From NCBI GenBank assembly GCA_030840585.1, contig JAVEEG010000211.1:1-48025 (forward strand): a stretch of DNA of 48,025 bases. Direction: 5' to 3'. How positions within the stretch are numbered: position 1 is the stretch's first letter; each line of letters begins with the position of its first letter. Both the position numbers and the translations under genes were made by a program. The stretch comes from Frankiaceae bacterium. Its GTDB lineage: Bacteria > Actinomycetota > Actinomycetes > JAFAQI01. This document shows positions 39,177-48,025 of the stretch, in pieces. The notes under the pieces were generated by a model, which saw nothing but the letters and a program-made list of their open reading frames with translations, ran no database searches and was not told the DNA's origin.

Positions 39177-40181
39177 ATGGACACGGAGACCCTCCAAGAC
39201 GACATGCAGGGCAAGACGACCCATCACTCACGTGCCGACGGGTCGGTGATTACGACCGCGACCCGGAATCGCTTCGATGCCGCGGCACATGCGGTCCGAC
39301 CGCTGCTCGTCACCCGACTCCGCCGAGCGGGAGCCAGCCCGGAAGATGCCGAGGACGTGACTCAGGAGGCGCTCTTGCGCGCTTGGGACCGCGGCATCCA
39401 TTTCGCCGATGACGGCGATCTGCTGCGCTGGTGCACCGTCGTGGCCCGGCGTTCCCACATCGACCGGCTGCGCCGGCAGTCGCGCCTACTCGACCTCGGC
39501 GATCCGGCCTCCGAGGGTGCGTGCCGAGAGTTGGAGGCGGTCGAGTTGCGTCACGTCCTGGGCACGGTCAGCGCCGCGATGGCGAGCCTGACCGAGCAGG
39601 AGCGAGCCAGCCTGCAGGCGCAACCATCGGAACCGCGCCGTGACCGGGCCAGCCAGGTGCGTTCGGCGGTCGCCCGGCACCGCGCGCGCTGCCGGTTACG
39701 CCTGCTGGTCGGCCCATTCGGCGCCGCCCTCAGCTTCCTGGTGCGAGCGTTGCGACGCGGCGCCCCGCCCGCCGCGGCCGCCGCAACGGCGGCGCTGGCC
39801 GCCGCTGCCCTGTCGGGCAGCCTCGGAGGACTGGGCGATCGGTCGGGGCAACCGCCGGCGCGGCACGCCATCCAGCTCGCGAACCCCGTCACGAGCACCG
39901 TCGTAGCGCCGGTCGGGCTTCACCACCGCCGTGGTGCCTCGTCGGTGAGCCGGTCGGCGCGTCTCGGAGCCGCGGGCTCCCGACACGGGAGCGGGCCTGT
40001 CTCAGCTCCGACACAGATCGCGGACGTGGACGGACCGGCGGGCAGTAAGGTCAATATCACCCAGCAGGACGTCGCCGGGGACCCCCCGTTCCTGTGCTTG
40101 GACGTTTTCCCGCTGGGAAAGCACGAGTGCACCCCGCAGTCGACGACCCCTCACCCGCCGAGCGGGATCGCCACCCCGTAG
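39177..40181 (+). CDS. ECF-type sigma factor-like protein with C-terminal transmembrane/extracytoplasmic region
   Basis: Sigma region 2-like RPLLVTRLRRAGASPEDAEDVTQEALLRAWDRGIHFADDGDLLRWCTVVARRSHIDRLRRQ; later hydrophobic AAAAATAALAAAALSGSLGGLG and polar C-terminus. Confidence 0.65.
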   Translation: MDTETLQDDMQGKTTHHSRADGSVITTATRNRFDAAAHAVRPLLVTRLRRAGASPEDAEDVTQEALLRAWDRGIHFADDGDLLRWCTVVARRSHIDRLRRQSRLLDLGDPASEGACRELEAVELRHVLGTVSAAMASLTEQERASLQAQPSEPRRDRASQVRSAVARHRARCRLRLLVGPFGAALSFLVRALRRGAPPAAAAATAALAAAALSGSLGGLGDRSGQPPARHAIQLANPVTSTVVAPVGLHHRRGASSVSRSARLGAAGSRHGSGPVSAPTQIADVDGPAGSKVNITQQDVAGDPPFLCLDVFPLGKHECTPQSTTPHPPSGIATP

Positions 40182-40184
40182 CCG

Positions 40185-40418
40185 TTACCAGGCGTAATCC
40201 GCCATGGTGTCCGCAGCGTCCTGTTCGGCTGCCATCGAGGCCGCGCTGAGCGACCCCTCGATGACCACGTGCGCGTCGTACAGGTCGGCGAGGCGGCGCG
40301 CCTCGCGGACGGTGCGGTCCAGCGACGGTCCCCAGTACAGGACGTGGCCGCGACACCGCGCCTCCCAGCCCGTGGGCGCGGCGACGACGGAGATGATGGT
40401 TATCCGGGAAGGCCCCAT
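40185..40418 (-). CDS. Hypothetical protein (77 aa)
   Basis: MGPSRITIISVVAAPTGWEARCRGHVLYWGPSLDRTVREARRLADLYDAHVVIEG... Confidence 0.45.
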   Translation of the reverse strand: MGPSRITIISVVAAPTGWEARCRGHVLYWGPSLDRTVREARRLADLYDAHVVIEGSLSAASMAAEQDAADTMADYAW

Positions 40419-40484
40419 GTCTCGTTCACGAACGAAACGGCCGATGATTACGCCCGAATTTTTATTCGATTCCGTCGGCGCCGC

Positions 40485-40512
40485 CGGCGAGCCCTCCGGA
40501 GAGGGCTCGCCG
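40485..40512 (-). terminator. Stem-loop downstream of TetR-family gene
   Basis: CGGCGAGCCCTC-CGGA-GAGGGCTCGCCG, perfect 12-bp stem. Confidence 0.65.
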
Positions 40513-40520
40513 AGACCCTC

Positions 40521-41162
40521 TTAGCGGCCCTTTCCGGCCGGGGCGAGGAACTGCCAGAACTCCTGGAGCCGGCGCTGCAGATCGCGCTGATCGCCCCCAC
40601 CGGCGACGTGCTGGGCACCGAGCAGGTACGTCGCGATGACCCGTGCGGTCGCCGGCGGCGCGGCGAGCTCGGTCAGCCGGCCGCCCTTCTGGGCCCGGCG
40701 GACCAGCGGGGTCAGCGTGCTGACCCACCAGTCGAACGGGTCCGGCAGATCGGGGTCGATCAGGTGCCGCTCGACGGCCAGCCGGGCACCGGCGCGCAAT
40801 GTCGCGCTTTCCCGGACCGCCCGCGCGACGGCACCGGTCAGCCCGACGATCGCCTCGAAGCCGTCGCCGTCGTCCGAGGTCTCGCGGGCCATTTCCTCGA
40901 CCCGCTCGAAGTACGCCGTCACCAGCGCCCGAGCCAGGTCTTCCTTGGACGCGAAGTGGAAGTACACCGCGCCCTTCGTCATCGTGGTGCGGGCGACGAT
41001 GTCGTCCAGCCTCGTGGCGAGGTAGCCGTTCTCGTCGAACGACGCACCGGCGGCTTCGAGCACCGCACGTCGAGTAGACGCTCGGCGTTCGGCGTTTGGA
41101 ATTACCGGCGGTCGTGACTTGCGGCTGTCCGCCTTGGCGGCGTTGCCTCCCCGCGGCGGCAT
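40521..41162 (-). CDS. TetR-family regulator, possibly gamma-butyrolactone-receptor-like
   Basis: RRAVLEAAGASFDENGYLATRLDDIVARTTMTKGAVYFHFASKEDLARALVTAYFERVEEMA. Confidence 0.85.
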   Translation of the reverse strand: MPPRGGNAAKADSRKSRPPVIPNAERRASTRRAVLEAAGASFDENGYLATRLDDIVARTTMTKGAVYFHFASKEDLARALVTAYFERVEEMARETSDDGDGFEAIVGLTGAVARAVRESATLRAGARLAVERHLIDPDLPDPFDWWVSTLTPLVRRAQKGGRLTELAAPPATARVIATYLLGAQHVAGGGDQRDLQRRLQEFWQFLAPAGKGR

Positions 41163-41272
41163 CTGGCCTCCTGAGAGTTCAATGAGCCGCCGCCCACCAT
41201 GGGCGGCGGTGAGATCTGTTCAAACCATAGGGCAGAGAGCGATCTTGATCCTTCGTTGCCCCGTAGTTATTT

Positions 41273-42073
41273 CTACAGCGCCGTACGCAACTCCCACAAC
41301 GGAGGAAAGAACCGTAGATCGCGGCGTCCGCGCAGATAAGTCGCACCGGTCGATCCACCTGTTCCCGGCTTGTAACCAATCTGACGTTCGACGACTGTTG
41401 CATGGAGTGCCCGCCATTGAGCAGACAATTCATCGTGGGACAACAAACCTTCGGCGACGTCCCACAAATCGCCGTACGACGCACGGTCGCGAGCGACCGT
41501 GACGAGCGAGGTTTGCAGTTGCTCGACGTCCGTCGGCAGCCCGCGCGCAGCGAGTGCAGCGAGGTAGCCGTCCCACAACGTCGGCTCCTCGAGCCGGCGC
41601 GCGAGCCGCGCCCGCTCGTCGTCGGTGGCCGTGCGCAACCGGTCGGCGAAGGCCGGATCCTTAAGCCCAGAAAGGAATTCCAGCTCTCTGAACTGCACCG
41701 ACTGGAACCCCGACGCGGGTGCGAGCAGCGACCGGAAGTCGAGGAAGTCCTGCGGCGTCATCGTCTCCAGCACCGGCAGTTGCGCGATGAGTACCTGCTC
41801 GATCTGAGTCACGCGCCGGAGCAGATGACGCGCGGTCCACATCGCATCGGCGTCACCACCGCGGTGCAGCATCAGGTCGCGAACACTCGTCAGTTCGTGC
41901 AGCAGCAACTTGAACCAGAGTTCGTAGACCTGGTGGATCGTGATGAACAGAAGTTCGTCGTGCGCCGACCCAGACTGCGGTTGTTGTTGACTCAATAAGA
42001 CATCGAGTTGCAAGTAACCGCCGTACGAGAGCCGGCCGCCTTCCTCACCGAACCCGCGCTCGCCGTCTGCCAT
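41273..42073 (-). CDS. kynA: Tryptophan 2,3-dioxygenase
   Basis: YGGYLQLDVLLSQQQPQSGSAHDELLFITIHQVYELWFKLLLHEL; PASGFQSVQFRELEFLSGLKD; KPGTGGSTGATYLRGR. Confidence 0.95.
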   Translation of the reverse strand: MADGERGFGEEGGRLSYGGYLQLDVLLSQQQPQSGSAHDELLFITIHQVYELWFKLLLHELTSVRDLMLHRGGDADAMWTARHLLRRVTQIEQVLIAQLPVLETMTPQDFLDFRSLLAPASGFQSVQFRELEFLSGLKDPAFADRLRTATDDERARLARRLEEPTLWDGYLAALAARGLPTDVEQLQTSLVTVARDRASYGDLWDVAEGLLSHDELSAQWRALHATVVERQIGYKPGTGGSTGATYLRGRRDLRFFPPLWELRTAL

Positions 42074-42097
42074 AGCGGCCGACGATAACGCGTTGGG

Positions 42098-43666
42098 TCA
42101 GCTGCTGACGCCGACCGCTCTCGCCTGCTCGGCGGAGAACACGAGGTTGCGGCCGGCCCGCTTGGCCGAGTACAACGCGCGGTCCGCGGCCCCCAGCAGA
42201 CCCTCTACGTCGACACCGTCGTACGGGTAGGTCGCTACTCCAGCGCTCGCCGTGACGGGTACGTCGGTGGGGCCCTCTTCGACCGCGCGGCGCAACCGTT
42301 CGGCGACCTGGACGGCCAGTGCCGACGAGCATCCAGGCAGCACCGCCGCGAACTCCTCGCCGCCGTAGCGCGCGATCGTGTCGTACTCGCGGCCGCATTC
42401 GCGCAGCGCCGCCGCGATCTGGCGCAGCACGTTGTCGCCGACGAGGTGGCCGTGCGTGTCGTTGAGGTTCTTGAAGTGGTCGATGTCGATGAGGACGACG
42501 GACAGCCGGCCGTCGGTACGGGTGGCCCGCTGCAGCTCGCGGTCGAGCGCGCGGTCGAACGACCGGCGGTTGGCGAGCTGGGTGAGCCCGTCCGTGACCG
42601 CCATCAGCTGCATCCGCTCGAGCAGGTTCGCGTTGCGCATCGCCAGGGCGGTGTGGCTGGCGAACCGCTCGGTGGTCGCGACGACGCGGCGTTCGATCCG
42701 GCTGCCGGGGCGCCGGCCGGTCTCCGCCACGAGGACGCCGACGACCGCGTCGGCGGCGAGCGGTACGACGGCGACGTTGCGCGCGTCGGGCATGATCGCC
42801 GTGAGCCACGCGTCGACCGACGAATCCAGCTCGGAGACGAGCAATGTGTCGCGGTTGGCCGCCGCGGTGGACAGCACCGAGCCTGGGCCGAGGGTGAAGT
42901 CCGATACCACCGCGTCGAGCAGGTTGCGGCAGGTGAGTAGCCGCGGCGAGTCCTCGATGACCTCGAACAGCGCCATCCGCCGGAACGAGAACGTCTCGGC
43001 GAGCGTGTCGAGCAGGACGTCGCCGACCGCGAGCGCGTCGTGTGCCTCTTCCAGGCCGCGGCCCATCTGGGCCAGCTGCTCGAGCTCGAATCGTCGCCGT
43101 CGTAGCTCGCGTTCATTGACCGCCGCGAGCGACGCGATCGTCAGCGTCAGGGTCCAGAGCGCGACGATGAACGCGATGATCCGGTACCACTCGTCCGAGG
43201 CGCCACCACCGGCCAGCGCGTTGAGGATCCCGGCTCGTTCGGCGTAGTAGACGCACAGTTGCAGCAGCGAGTGCCAGAGGGCGAGCTTCACCCCGGTCCG
43301 GTACGACGCGAGCAGGGTCACCGCGCCGAGATGCACCATCACGAGGTAGCGCAGTGGCCCGTTCGACCCGCCGGTGAGATACATCGCCCAAGCGAGGTAG
43401 ACACCGTCGAGCATCAGCAGGCCACCGAAAAGCCACAGCCCGCGCCGGTTCAACAACCGCCAGAACGCCTCGGCGGCGAGGCAGATGGCGAGATAGGCCA
43501 GCGCGAACAACGCGACGGTGAGGAACGACCGGCGGAGCAGTTGCGGCAGCAGCGCGGCGTCGAGCACCGTCGCGGCCGCGATCACCGCGCGCAGCACCCG
43601 CAGGTAGAGCAGCCGTTCGTCCAGCGGGACCAGGTCGGTGGTCGTCCGCTGACCCGTGGTGCTCAT
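42098..43666 (-). CDS. Membrane diguanylate cyclase (MASE-like TM region, GAF-like, GGDEF)
   Basis: TM-rich N-half, GAF-like middle, VTDGLTQLANRRSFDRALDRE...IDIDHFKNLNDTHGHLVGDNVL...IARYGGEEFAAVLPG. Confidence 0.92.
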   Translation of the reverse strand: MSTTGQRTTTDLVPLDERLLYLRVLRAVIAAATVLDAALLPQLLRRSFLTVALFALAYLAICLAAEAFWRLLNRRGLWLFGGLLMLDGVYLAWAMYLTGGSNGPLRYLVMVHLGAVTLLASYRTGVKLALWHSLLQLCVYYAERAGILNALAGGGASDEWYRIIAFIVALWTLTLTIASLAAVNERELRRRRFELEQLAQMGRGLEEAHDALAVGDVLLDTLAETFSFRRMALFEVIEDSPRLLTCRNLLDAVVSDFTLGPGSVLSTAAANRDTLLVSELDSSVDAWLTAIMPDARNVAVVPLAADAVVGVLVAETGRRPGSRIERRVVATTERFASHTALAMRNANLLERMQLMAVTDGLTQLANRRSFDRALDRELQRATRTDGRLSVVLIDIDHFKNLNDTHGHLVGDNVLRQIAAALRECGREYDTIARYGGEEFAAVLPGCSSALAVQVAERLRRAVEEGPTDVPVTASAGVATYPYDGVDVEGLLGAADRALYSAKRAGRNLVFSAEQARAVGVSS

Positions 43667-46600
43667 CGGGTATCTCCTCGGCTGGGTGGAGGCCGGAACT
43701 GAAGTGTGTCATCGGCAGCAACCGACGCCAGGGCAAGCTTTGGATCGCGGCGGTCTATCCGGCTTTGCACGATCAGGAAGCCGGTCACGATCACCAGCAG
43801 CAGCAGCGGGAACCCGGTGCCGCCGCCGGCCTTGCTGACCGCGTTGACCACGCTGCGCACCGCGCTCGACACGTCCTTGGTCAGCTTGTCGTTGACGAGC
43901 GGGAGCGTGACCGCGGGTGTCGTCAGGCCGTTGACGACCTTCTTCACCGCGTTGACCGGCCCGCCGAGATGATCCGCGAGCTGGCGGGCTACCGACAGCG
44001 GCGGCACCGGCTCAGGCTTCGGTCCGGGCGGCGGGGTCGCCGTACCGCCGGAGGACGGCGGCGTCGGCGGGGTTCCGGTCCCGCCGGTGGAGCGCTGTCC
44101 GTGCCCGACCAAGACGTAGGTCACCGCGAGCGGCTTGCTCATGTTGCCGGCGGCGTCGACGGCGTAGACGTAGAGCGTGTAGGTCCCGTCCGCGTTCGGC
44201 AGCGTGAAGGAGACGGCGTCGCGGCAGGGCGCGCTCGAGATGGTCGTCGAGCCGTCCCGCAGCACGCACTGCCCGGTCGTACCGGCCGGCAGCGTGAAGC
44301 CCCAGTTCGGCGTGCGCGACGACGACGGCGAACCGCTGGCGAAGTCGAGGGTCGGCGTCGTCGGCGCGCGGGTGTCGAGGACGTAGGTGCTCACCGACGC
44401 GGCGCTGACGTTGCCGGCCGCGTCGGTCGCGGTGACCCGCAACGTGTAGGTGCCGTCCGGCAGGCCGACGAGGCTGAACACGCCACCGGCCGGGCACCGA
44501 GCGGCCGAGTACACGACCGTCGACCCGCGCAGCAGCGTGCAGGTCAGCAGCGCGCCGCGCGGGCCGCTGATCGTCCATGCCGGCGTCCGGTTGTTGCTGG
44601 GTGACGCCGGCGGGATGACGGTCGGCGGCACCGGCGCGGTCCGGTCGAGGTGGAACGTCGTGGAGACGGACCTGGAGGCGTTGCCCGCGGCGTCGGTGAG
44701 GAAGACCGTGAACGTGTAGTCGCCGTCCGGCAGGCCCGCGAAGCTGAAGGTGAACGGCGACGCGCAGGTCGCCGGGCCGAAGACGACCGCGCCCCGCTGG
44801 CCGGTCAGCATGCAGGTCGCGACGCTGCCGTCCTCGCCGGTCCACAACCACGACGGGCTGACGACCGGCGACGGGCTGGCCGGCGCGGTCACAACCGGCG
44901 CATCCGGCGCCACGGTGTCCAGCACGTAGGCAACCGTCGTACCCGGGCCGACGTTGCCGGCCAGGTCGGTGGCGACCACGGTGATCTCGAACTCACCGTC
45001 GGCCAGCCCGGTCAGGTCGATGGTGCCGTCCTGCGAGCACCCGAGCCCGGCGACCGGCAACAGGTTGCGGGACACGGTGCACGTGATCGTTGCGCCCGGC
45101 TCGGTGTTGACGACGAGAGTTGGCGTCACGTCGTTCGAGATCGGCGCCGGCACCGTCACGCCCGGCGCGACCGGCGGCTTGGTGTCGAAGACGTACGTCG
45201 CGACGGTCGCGATGCTCGTGTTGCCGGCCGCGTCGGTGACGGTGACGGTGAGGATGTAGCTGCCGTTGGGCTGGCCGGTCAGATCCAGCAGCACGGTCGT
45301 GCCGCAGCCGGCGGGCACGGTCAGGGTCGAGCCGCTCGGGGCGGTCAGCGTGCAGGTGATCAGGCCACCCGCCTCGACGTCCGCGATCGTGTACGTCACC
45401 TTCACGCCCTGCGCGGGCGACGGCGTGACCGCGACCGACGGCGCGGTCGGCGCCACGGTGTCGAGCCGGTAGGTGAAGGTCAGCGGCGCGCTCGGGTCGC
45501 TGCTGTTGCCGAGGCTGTCGACCGCGAGCACCGAGATCGTGTACACGCCGTCCGGCTGGTTGGCGAGCGACAGCGTCACGGTGCCGGTCGCGCAGGTCAC
45601 CGTCGCCGACGAACCGCTCGGCCCGGTGACACTGCAGGTGTACGTCGTACCCGCGACCGCGTCAGTCACGGTCCACTGCGGCGACCGCGAGTTGCCCGGC
45701 GAGGCGGGGATCGCACCGGTCAGTCTGGGCGCCGGGGGGATAAGCGTGTAGGTGAGGGTGAGTGGATCGCCGGCGTTGCCGAGCGAGTCGACGGCCTGCA
45801 CGACCAGCGTGTAGACGCCGTCCGGCAGCCCGGTCAGGTCGAGCGACACGGTGGGGCCGCAGGTCGGCGTGAACGCCGCCGGGCCACTGATGACCGTGCA
45901 CGTGTAGGTCACGCCGGGGACCACGTCGGTCAGCGTCCACGACGGCTTGCGGTTGGCGGCCGACTTCGCCGGGCTGGCCGTAGTGGGAGCCGGCGGTATC
46001 AACGTGTACGTGAGCGTGAGCGGATCGCCGGCGTTGCCGAGGGAGTCGACCGCCTGCACGGTGATCGCGTACACGCCGTCCGGGTCACCGGTCAGGTCGA
46101 GCGAGACGGTCGCGCCACAGGTCGGGGTGAACGCGACCGGCCCGCTGATCACCGTGCAGAGCCAGGTGACGCCGGGCACCGTGTCGCGGACCGGCCACGA
46201 CGGGATCGGCGACGAGGCGCTCACGGTCGGCGCCGCGGTGGTCGGCGCCGGCGGGATCAGCGTGTAGGACAGCGTCAGCGGGTCGCCGACGTGGCCGAGC
46301 GAGTCGACCGCCTGCACGGTCAACACGTAGACCCCGTCGGGCAGGCCGGTGAGGTCGAGCGAGACGGTCGGCCCACAGGTCGGCGTGAACGCGACCGGGC
46401 CGCTGACCACCGTGCACACGTACGTCACGCCGGGGACCCGGTCGGTCAGCACCCACTGCGGGGTCACGCCGGAGAGGACCCTGGTCGGCTGCGGCGTGGT
46501 CGGCGCCGGCGGGATCAGCGTGTAGGTCAACGTCAGCGGGTCGCCGACGCTGCCGACGGAGTCGACCGCCTGCACCGTCAGCGTGTAGGTCCCGTCCGGC

Positions 46601-48025
46601 AGACCGGTCAGGTTGAGCGACACGGTCGGCCCGCAGATCGGGGTGAACGCCGCCGGCCCGCTGACCGCCGTGCACGTGTAGGTCACGCCCGGCACCGCAT
46701 CGCTGACCGGCCAACTCGGCGTCAGCGACGAGCCGGTCTGGTCCGGCGTCGCGGTCGCGGGTGCAGTCGGGATCAGCGTGTAGGTCAGCGTCAACGGGTC
46801 GCCCGCGTTGCCGAGCGAGTCGACCGCCTGCACCGTGAACGAGTAGGCGCCATCGGGCTGACCGGTGACGTCGAGCGTCACCGTCGAGCCGCAGGTGGCG
46901 ACAGCGGAGCCCGGCCCGGTCACCGGGCCGCAGAGGTAGGTGACCCCGGGCACCGTGTCGGCCAGCGTCCAGGTGGTGGTGGGCGCCGAGGCGGCCCGGG
47001 TCGGGCCGGACGTTGTCGGTGCCGGCGGTATCAGCGTGTAGGTGAGAGTGAGCGGATCGCCGGCATTGCCGAGCGAGTCGACCGCGACGACCCGGACAAC
47101 GTACGTCCCGTCGGGCGCGCCGGCGAGGTCGAGCGAGACGGTCGAGCCGCAGGTCGGGGTGAACGCCACCGGCCCGCTGACGACCGTGCAGTCGTAGGTG
47201 ACCCCGGATACGGCGTCCGACAGGACCCACGAGGGTGAGGTGCTCGACGCGGACCGGGTCGGTGACGGGGTGGTCGGGGCCGGCGGGATCAGCGTGTAGT
47301 GCACGGTCAGCGGGTCGCCGGCTCGGCCGAAGCTGTCCACGGCTTGCACGGTGACGTCGTACATGCCGTCGACCGCGGTCGACCCGAGGGTCAGCGTGAG
47401 GGTGCCGCCGGAGCAGGTGACGCTCGCACCGGTGGTCGATGCGCCGGCAACGCTGCAGACGTAGGTCACGCCGGACACCGCGTCGGTGAGCGTCCAGCTG
47501 ACGGTGTGCGTCGACGCGGCAGCCGGCGGCGCGGTCAGCACCGACGGCGCCGGCGGGATCAGGATGTACGTGAGGGTCCGAGCCGGGCCGGTGTTGCCGA
47601 GATCGTCGGTGGCGGTGACCGAGATCGTGTACGTCCCGTCCGCGGCGGCACCGGTCAGGGTGAGCTGTACGTCGCCGTTGTCGCAGGTGACTGACGCGTT
47701 GGTCGAGGGTGAGACGGTGCACGAGTAGGTGACACCCGCGACCGCGTCGGTCACCGTCCATGACGGCGTGTGCGAGGAGGCCGGCGAGGTCGGCGAGCTG
47801 ACGACGGTCGGCGCCGGCGGCAGCAGGGTGTAGCTGATCGTCAGCGGATCGCCGGCGTTGCCGAGCGAGTCGACCGCCTGGACGGTCAGCACGTAGACGC
47901 CGTCGGGGAGACCGGTCAGGTTCAGCGACACGGTCGAGCCGCAGGTCGGCGTGAATGCGGCCGGGCCACTGACGACCGTGCAGAGCCAGGTGACGCCGGG
48001 CACCGTGCTGGTCACGTGCCACGAC
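43663..48025 (-). CDS. Large Ig-like repeat adhesin/surface protein, N-terminus beyond window
   Basis: Open ORF to the window edge; at least 14 repeats of ~86 aa (PPAPTT..PSWTLTDAVPGVTYTCTVVSGP.AFTPTCGPTVSLDLTGLPDGVYTLTVQAVDSLGNAGDPLTLTYTLI); C-terminal TM FPLLLLVIVTGFLIV. Confidence 0.85.
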   Translation of the reverse strand, partial: SWHVTSTVPGVTWLCTVVSGPAAFTPTCGSTVSLNLTGLPDGVYVLTVQAVDSLGNAGDPLTISYTLLPPAPTVVSSPTSPASSHTPSWTVTDAVAGVTYSCTVSPSTNASVTCDNGDVQLTLTGAAADGTYTISVTATDDLGNTGPARTLTYILIPPAPSVLTAPPAAASTHTVSWTLTDAVSGVTYVCSVAGASTTGASVTCSGGTLTLTLGSTAVDGMYDVTVQAVDSFGRAGDPLTVHYTLIPPAPTTPSPTRSASSTSPSWVLSDAVSGVTYDCTVVSGPVAFTPTCGSTVSLDLAGAPDGTYVVRVVAVDSLGNAGDPLTLTYTLIPPAPTTSGPTRAASAPTTTWTLADTVPGVTYLCGPVTGPGSAVATCGSTVTLDVTGQPDGAYSFTVQAVDSLGNAGDPLTLTYTLIPTAPATATPDQTGSSLTPSWPVSDAVPGVTYTCTAVSGPAAFTPICGPTVSLNLTGLPDGTYTLTVQAVDSVGSVGDPLTLTYTLIPPAPTTPQPTRVLSGVTPQWVLTDRVPGVTYVCTVVSGPVAFTPTCGPTVSLDLTGLPDGVYVLTVQAVDSLGHVGDPLTLSYTLIPPAPTTAAPTVSASSPIPSWPVRDTVPGVTWLCTVISGPVAFTPTCGATVSLDLTGDPDGVYAITVQAVDSLGNAGDPLTLTYTLIPPAPTTASPAKSAANRKPSWTLTDVVPGVTYTCTVISGPAAFTPTCGPTVSLDLTGLPDGVYTLVVQAVDSLGNAGDPLTLTYTLIPPAPRLTGAIPASPGNSRSPQWTVTDAVAGTTYTCSVTGPSGSSATVTCATGTVTLSLANQPDGVYTISVLAVDSLGNSSDPSAPLTFTYRLDTVAPTAPSVAVTPSPAQGVKVTYTIADVEAGGLITCTLTAPSGSTLTVPAGCGTTVLLDLTGQPNGSYILTVTVTDAAGNTSIATVATYVFDTKPPVAPGVTVPAPISNDVTPTLVVNTEPGATITCTVSRNLLPVAGLGCSQDGTIDLTGLADGEFEITVVATDLAGNVGPGTTVAYVLDTVAPDAPVVTAPASPSPVVSPSWLWTGEDGSVATCMLTGQRGAVVFGPATCASPFTFSFAGLPDGDYTFTVFLTDAAGNASRSVSTTFHLDRTAPVPPTVIPPASPSNNRTPAWTISGPRGALLTCTLLRGSTVVYSAARCPAGGVFSLVGLPDGTYTLRVTATDAAGNVSAASVSTYVLDTRAPTTPTLDFASGSPSSSRTPNWGFTLPAGTTGQCVLRDGSTTISSAPCRDAVSFTLPNADGTYTLYVYAVDAAGNMSKPLAVTYVLVGHGQRSTGGTGTPPTPPSSGGTATPPPGPKPEPVPPLSVARQLADHLGGPVNAVKKVVNGLTTPAVTLPLVNDKLTKDVSSAVRSVVNAVSKAGGGTGFPLLLLVIVTGFLIVQSRIDRRDPKLALASVAADDTLQFRPPPSRGDTR
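45730..48025 (-). repeat. Tandem ~258-bp coding repeats within the adhesin gene
   Basis: Two units counted residue by residue are each 86 aa; each has a paired-Cys pattern (YTC...PTCG). Confidence 0.8.

Noticed and set aside
40423-40436. TCGTTC-AC-GAACGA palindrome as a TetR operator
   Set aside because: Short palindrome in a coding-adjacent high-GC region; cannot be linked to the TetR regulator without binding data.
44650-47238. 862-aa plus-strand ORF opposite the adhesin
   Set aside because: Low-complexity shadow translation (RRGDRRGR...) of the repeat-coding minus strand.
45730-48025. Regular repeats resembling a CRISPR-like or satellite array
   Set aside because: Period is ~258 bp and falls in one open reading frame as protein modules; no short repeats with unique spacers.

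Overview
This is a high-GC window that looks actinobacterial. Recognisable backbone genes on the minus strand are prfB, ftsE, ftsX, an S41/PDZ protease, smpB and ssrA (tmRNA, tag ADNQHLVLAA). Accessory regions: (1) 7.2-17.0 kb holds a tightly packed minus-strand operon of large, mostly uncharacterised proteins without obvious signal peptides (a 430-aa protein, a Cys/His small protein, a 1409-aa beta-rich protein, a LamG-like protein and a VPS62-like protein). It is divergent from a regulator combining an excisionase-type HTH with a LuxR HTH. (2) 23.2-28.9 kb holds two LPFTG cell-wall surface proteins lying between ftsE and prfB. (3) 30.3-38.3 kb is a decayed Tad pilus locus (tadA, tadB', 'tadE, tadG-like). 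It is split by a ~5.56 kb element bounded by ~29-bp inverted repeats (28/29 identical). The element carries an IS1595-type transposase (frameshifted), a DNA methyltransferase fused to an Mrr-like nuclease domain, a DUF3800 protein and two secreted/lipoprotein-like genes. It has no visible target-site duplication, and the tad genes expected between its flanks are missing. (4) 42.1-48.0 kb holds a large repeat adhesin (cut by the window edge) with a 4-nt ATGA overlap to a GGEEF diguanylate cyclase. The mobile element and the 7-17 kb operon are the strongest candidates for follow-up. All assignments come from reading motifs; no database searches were run.
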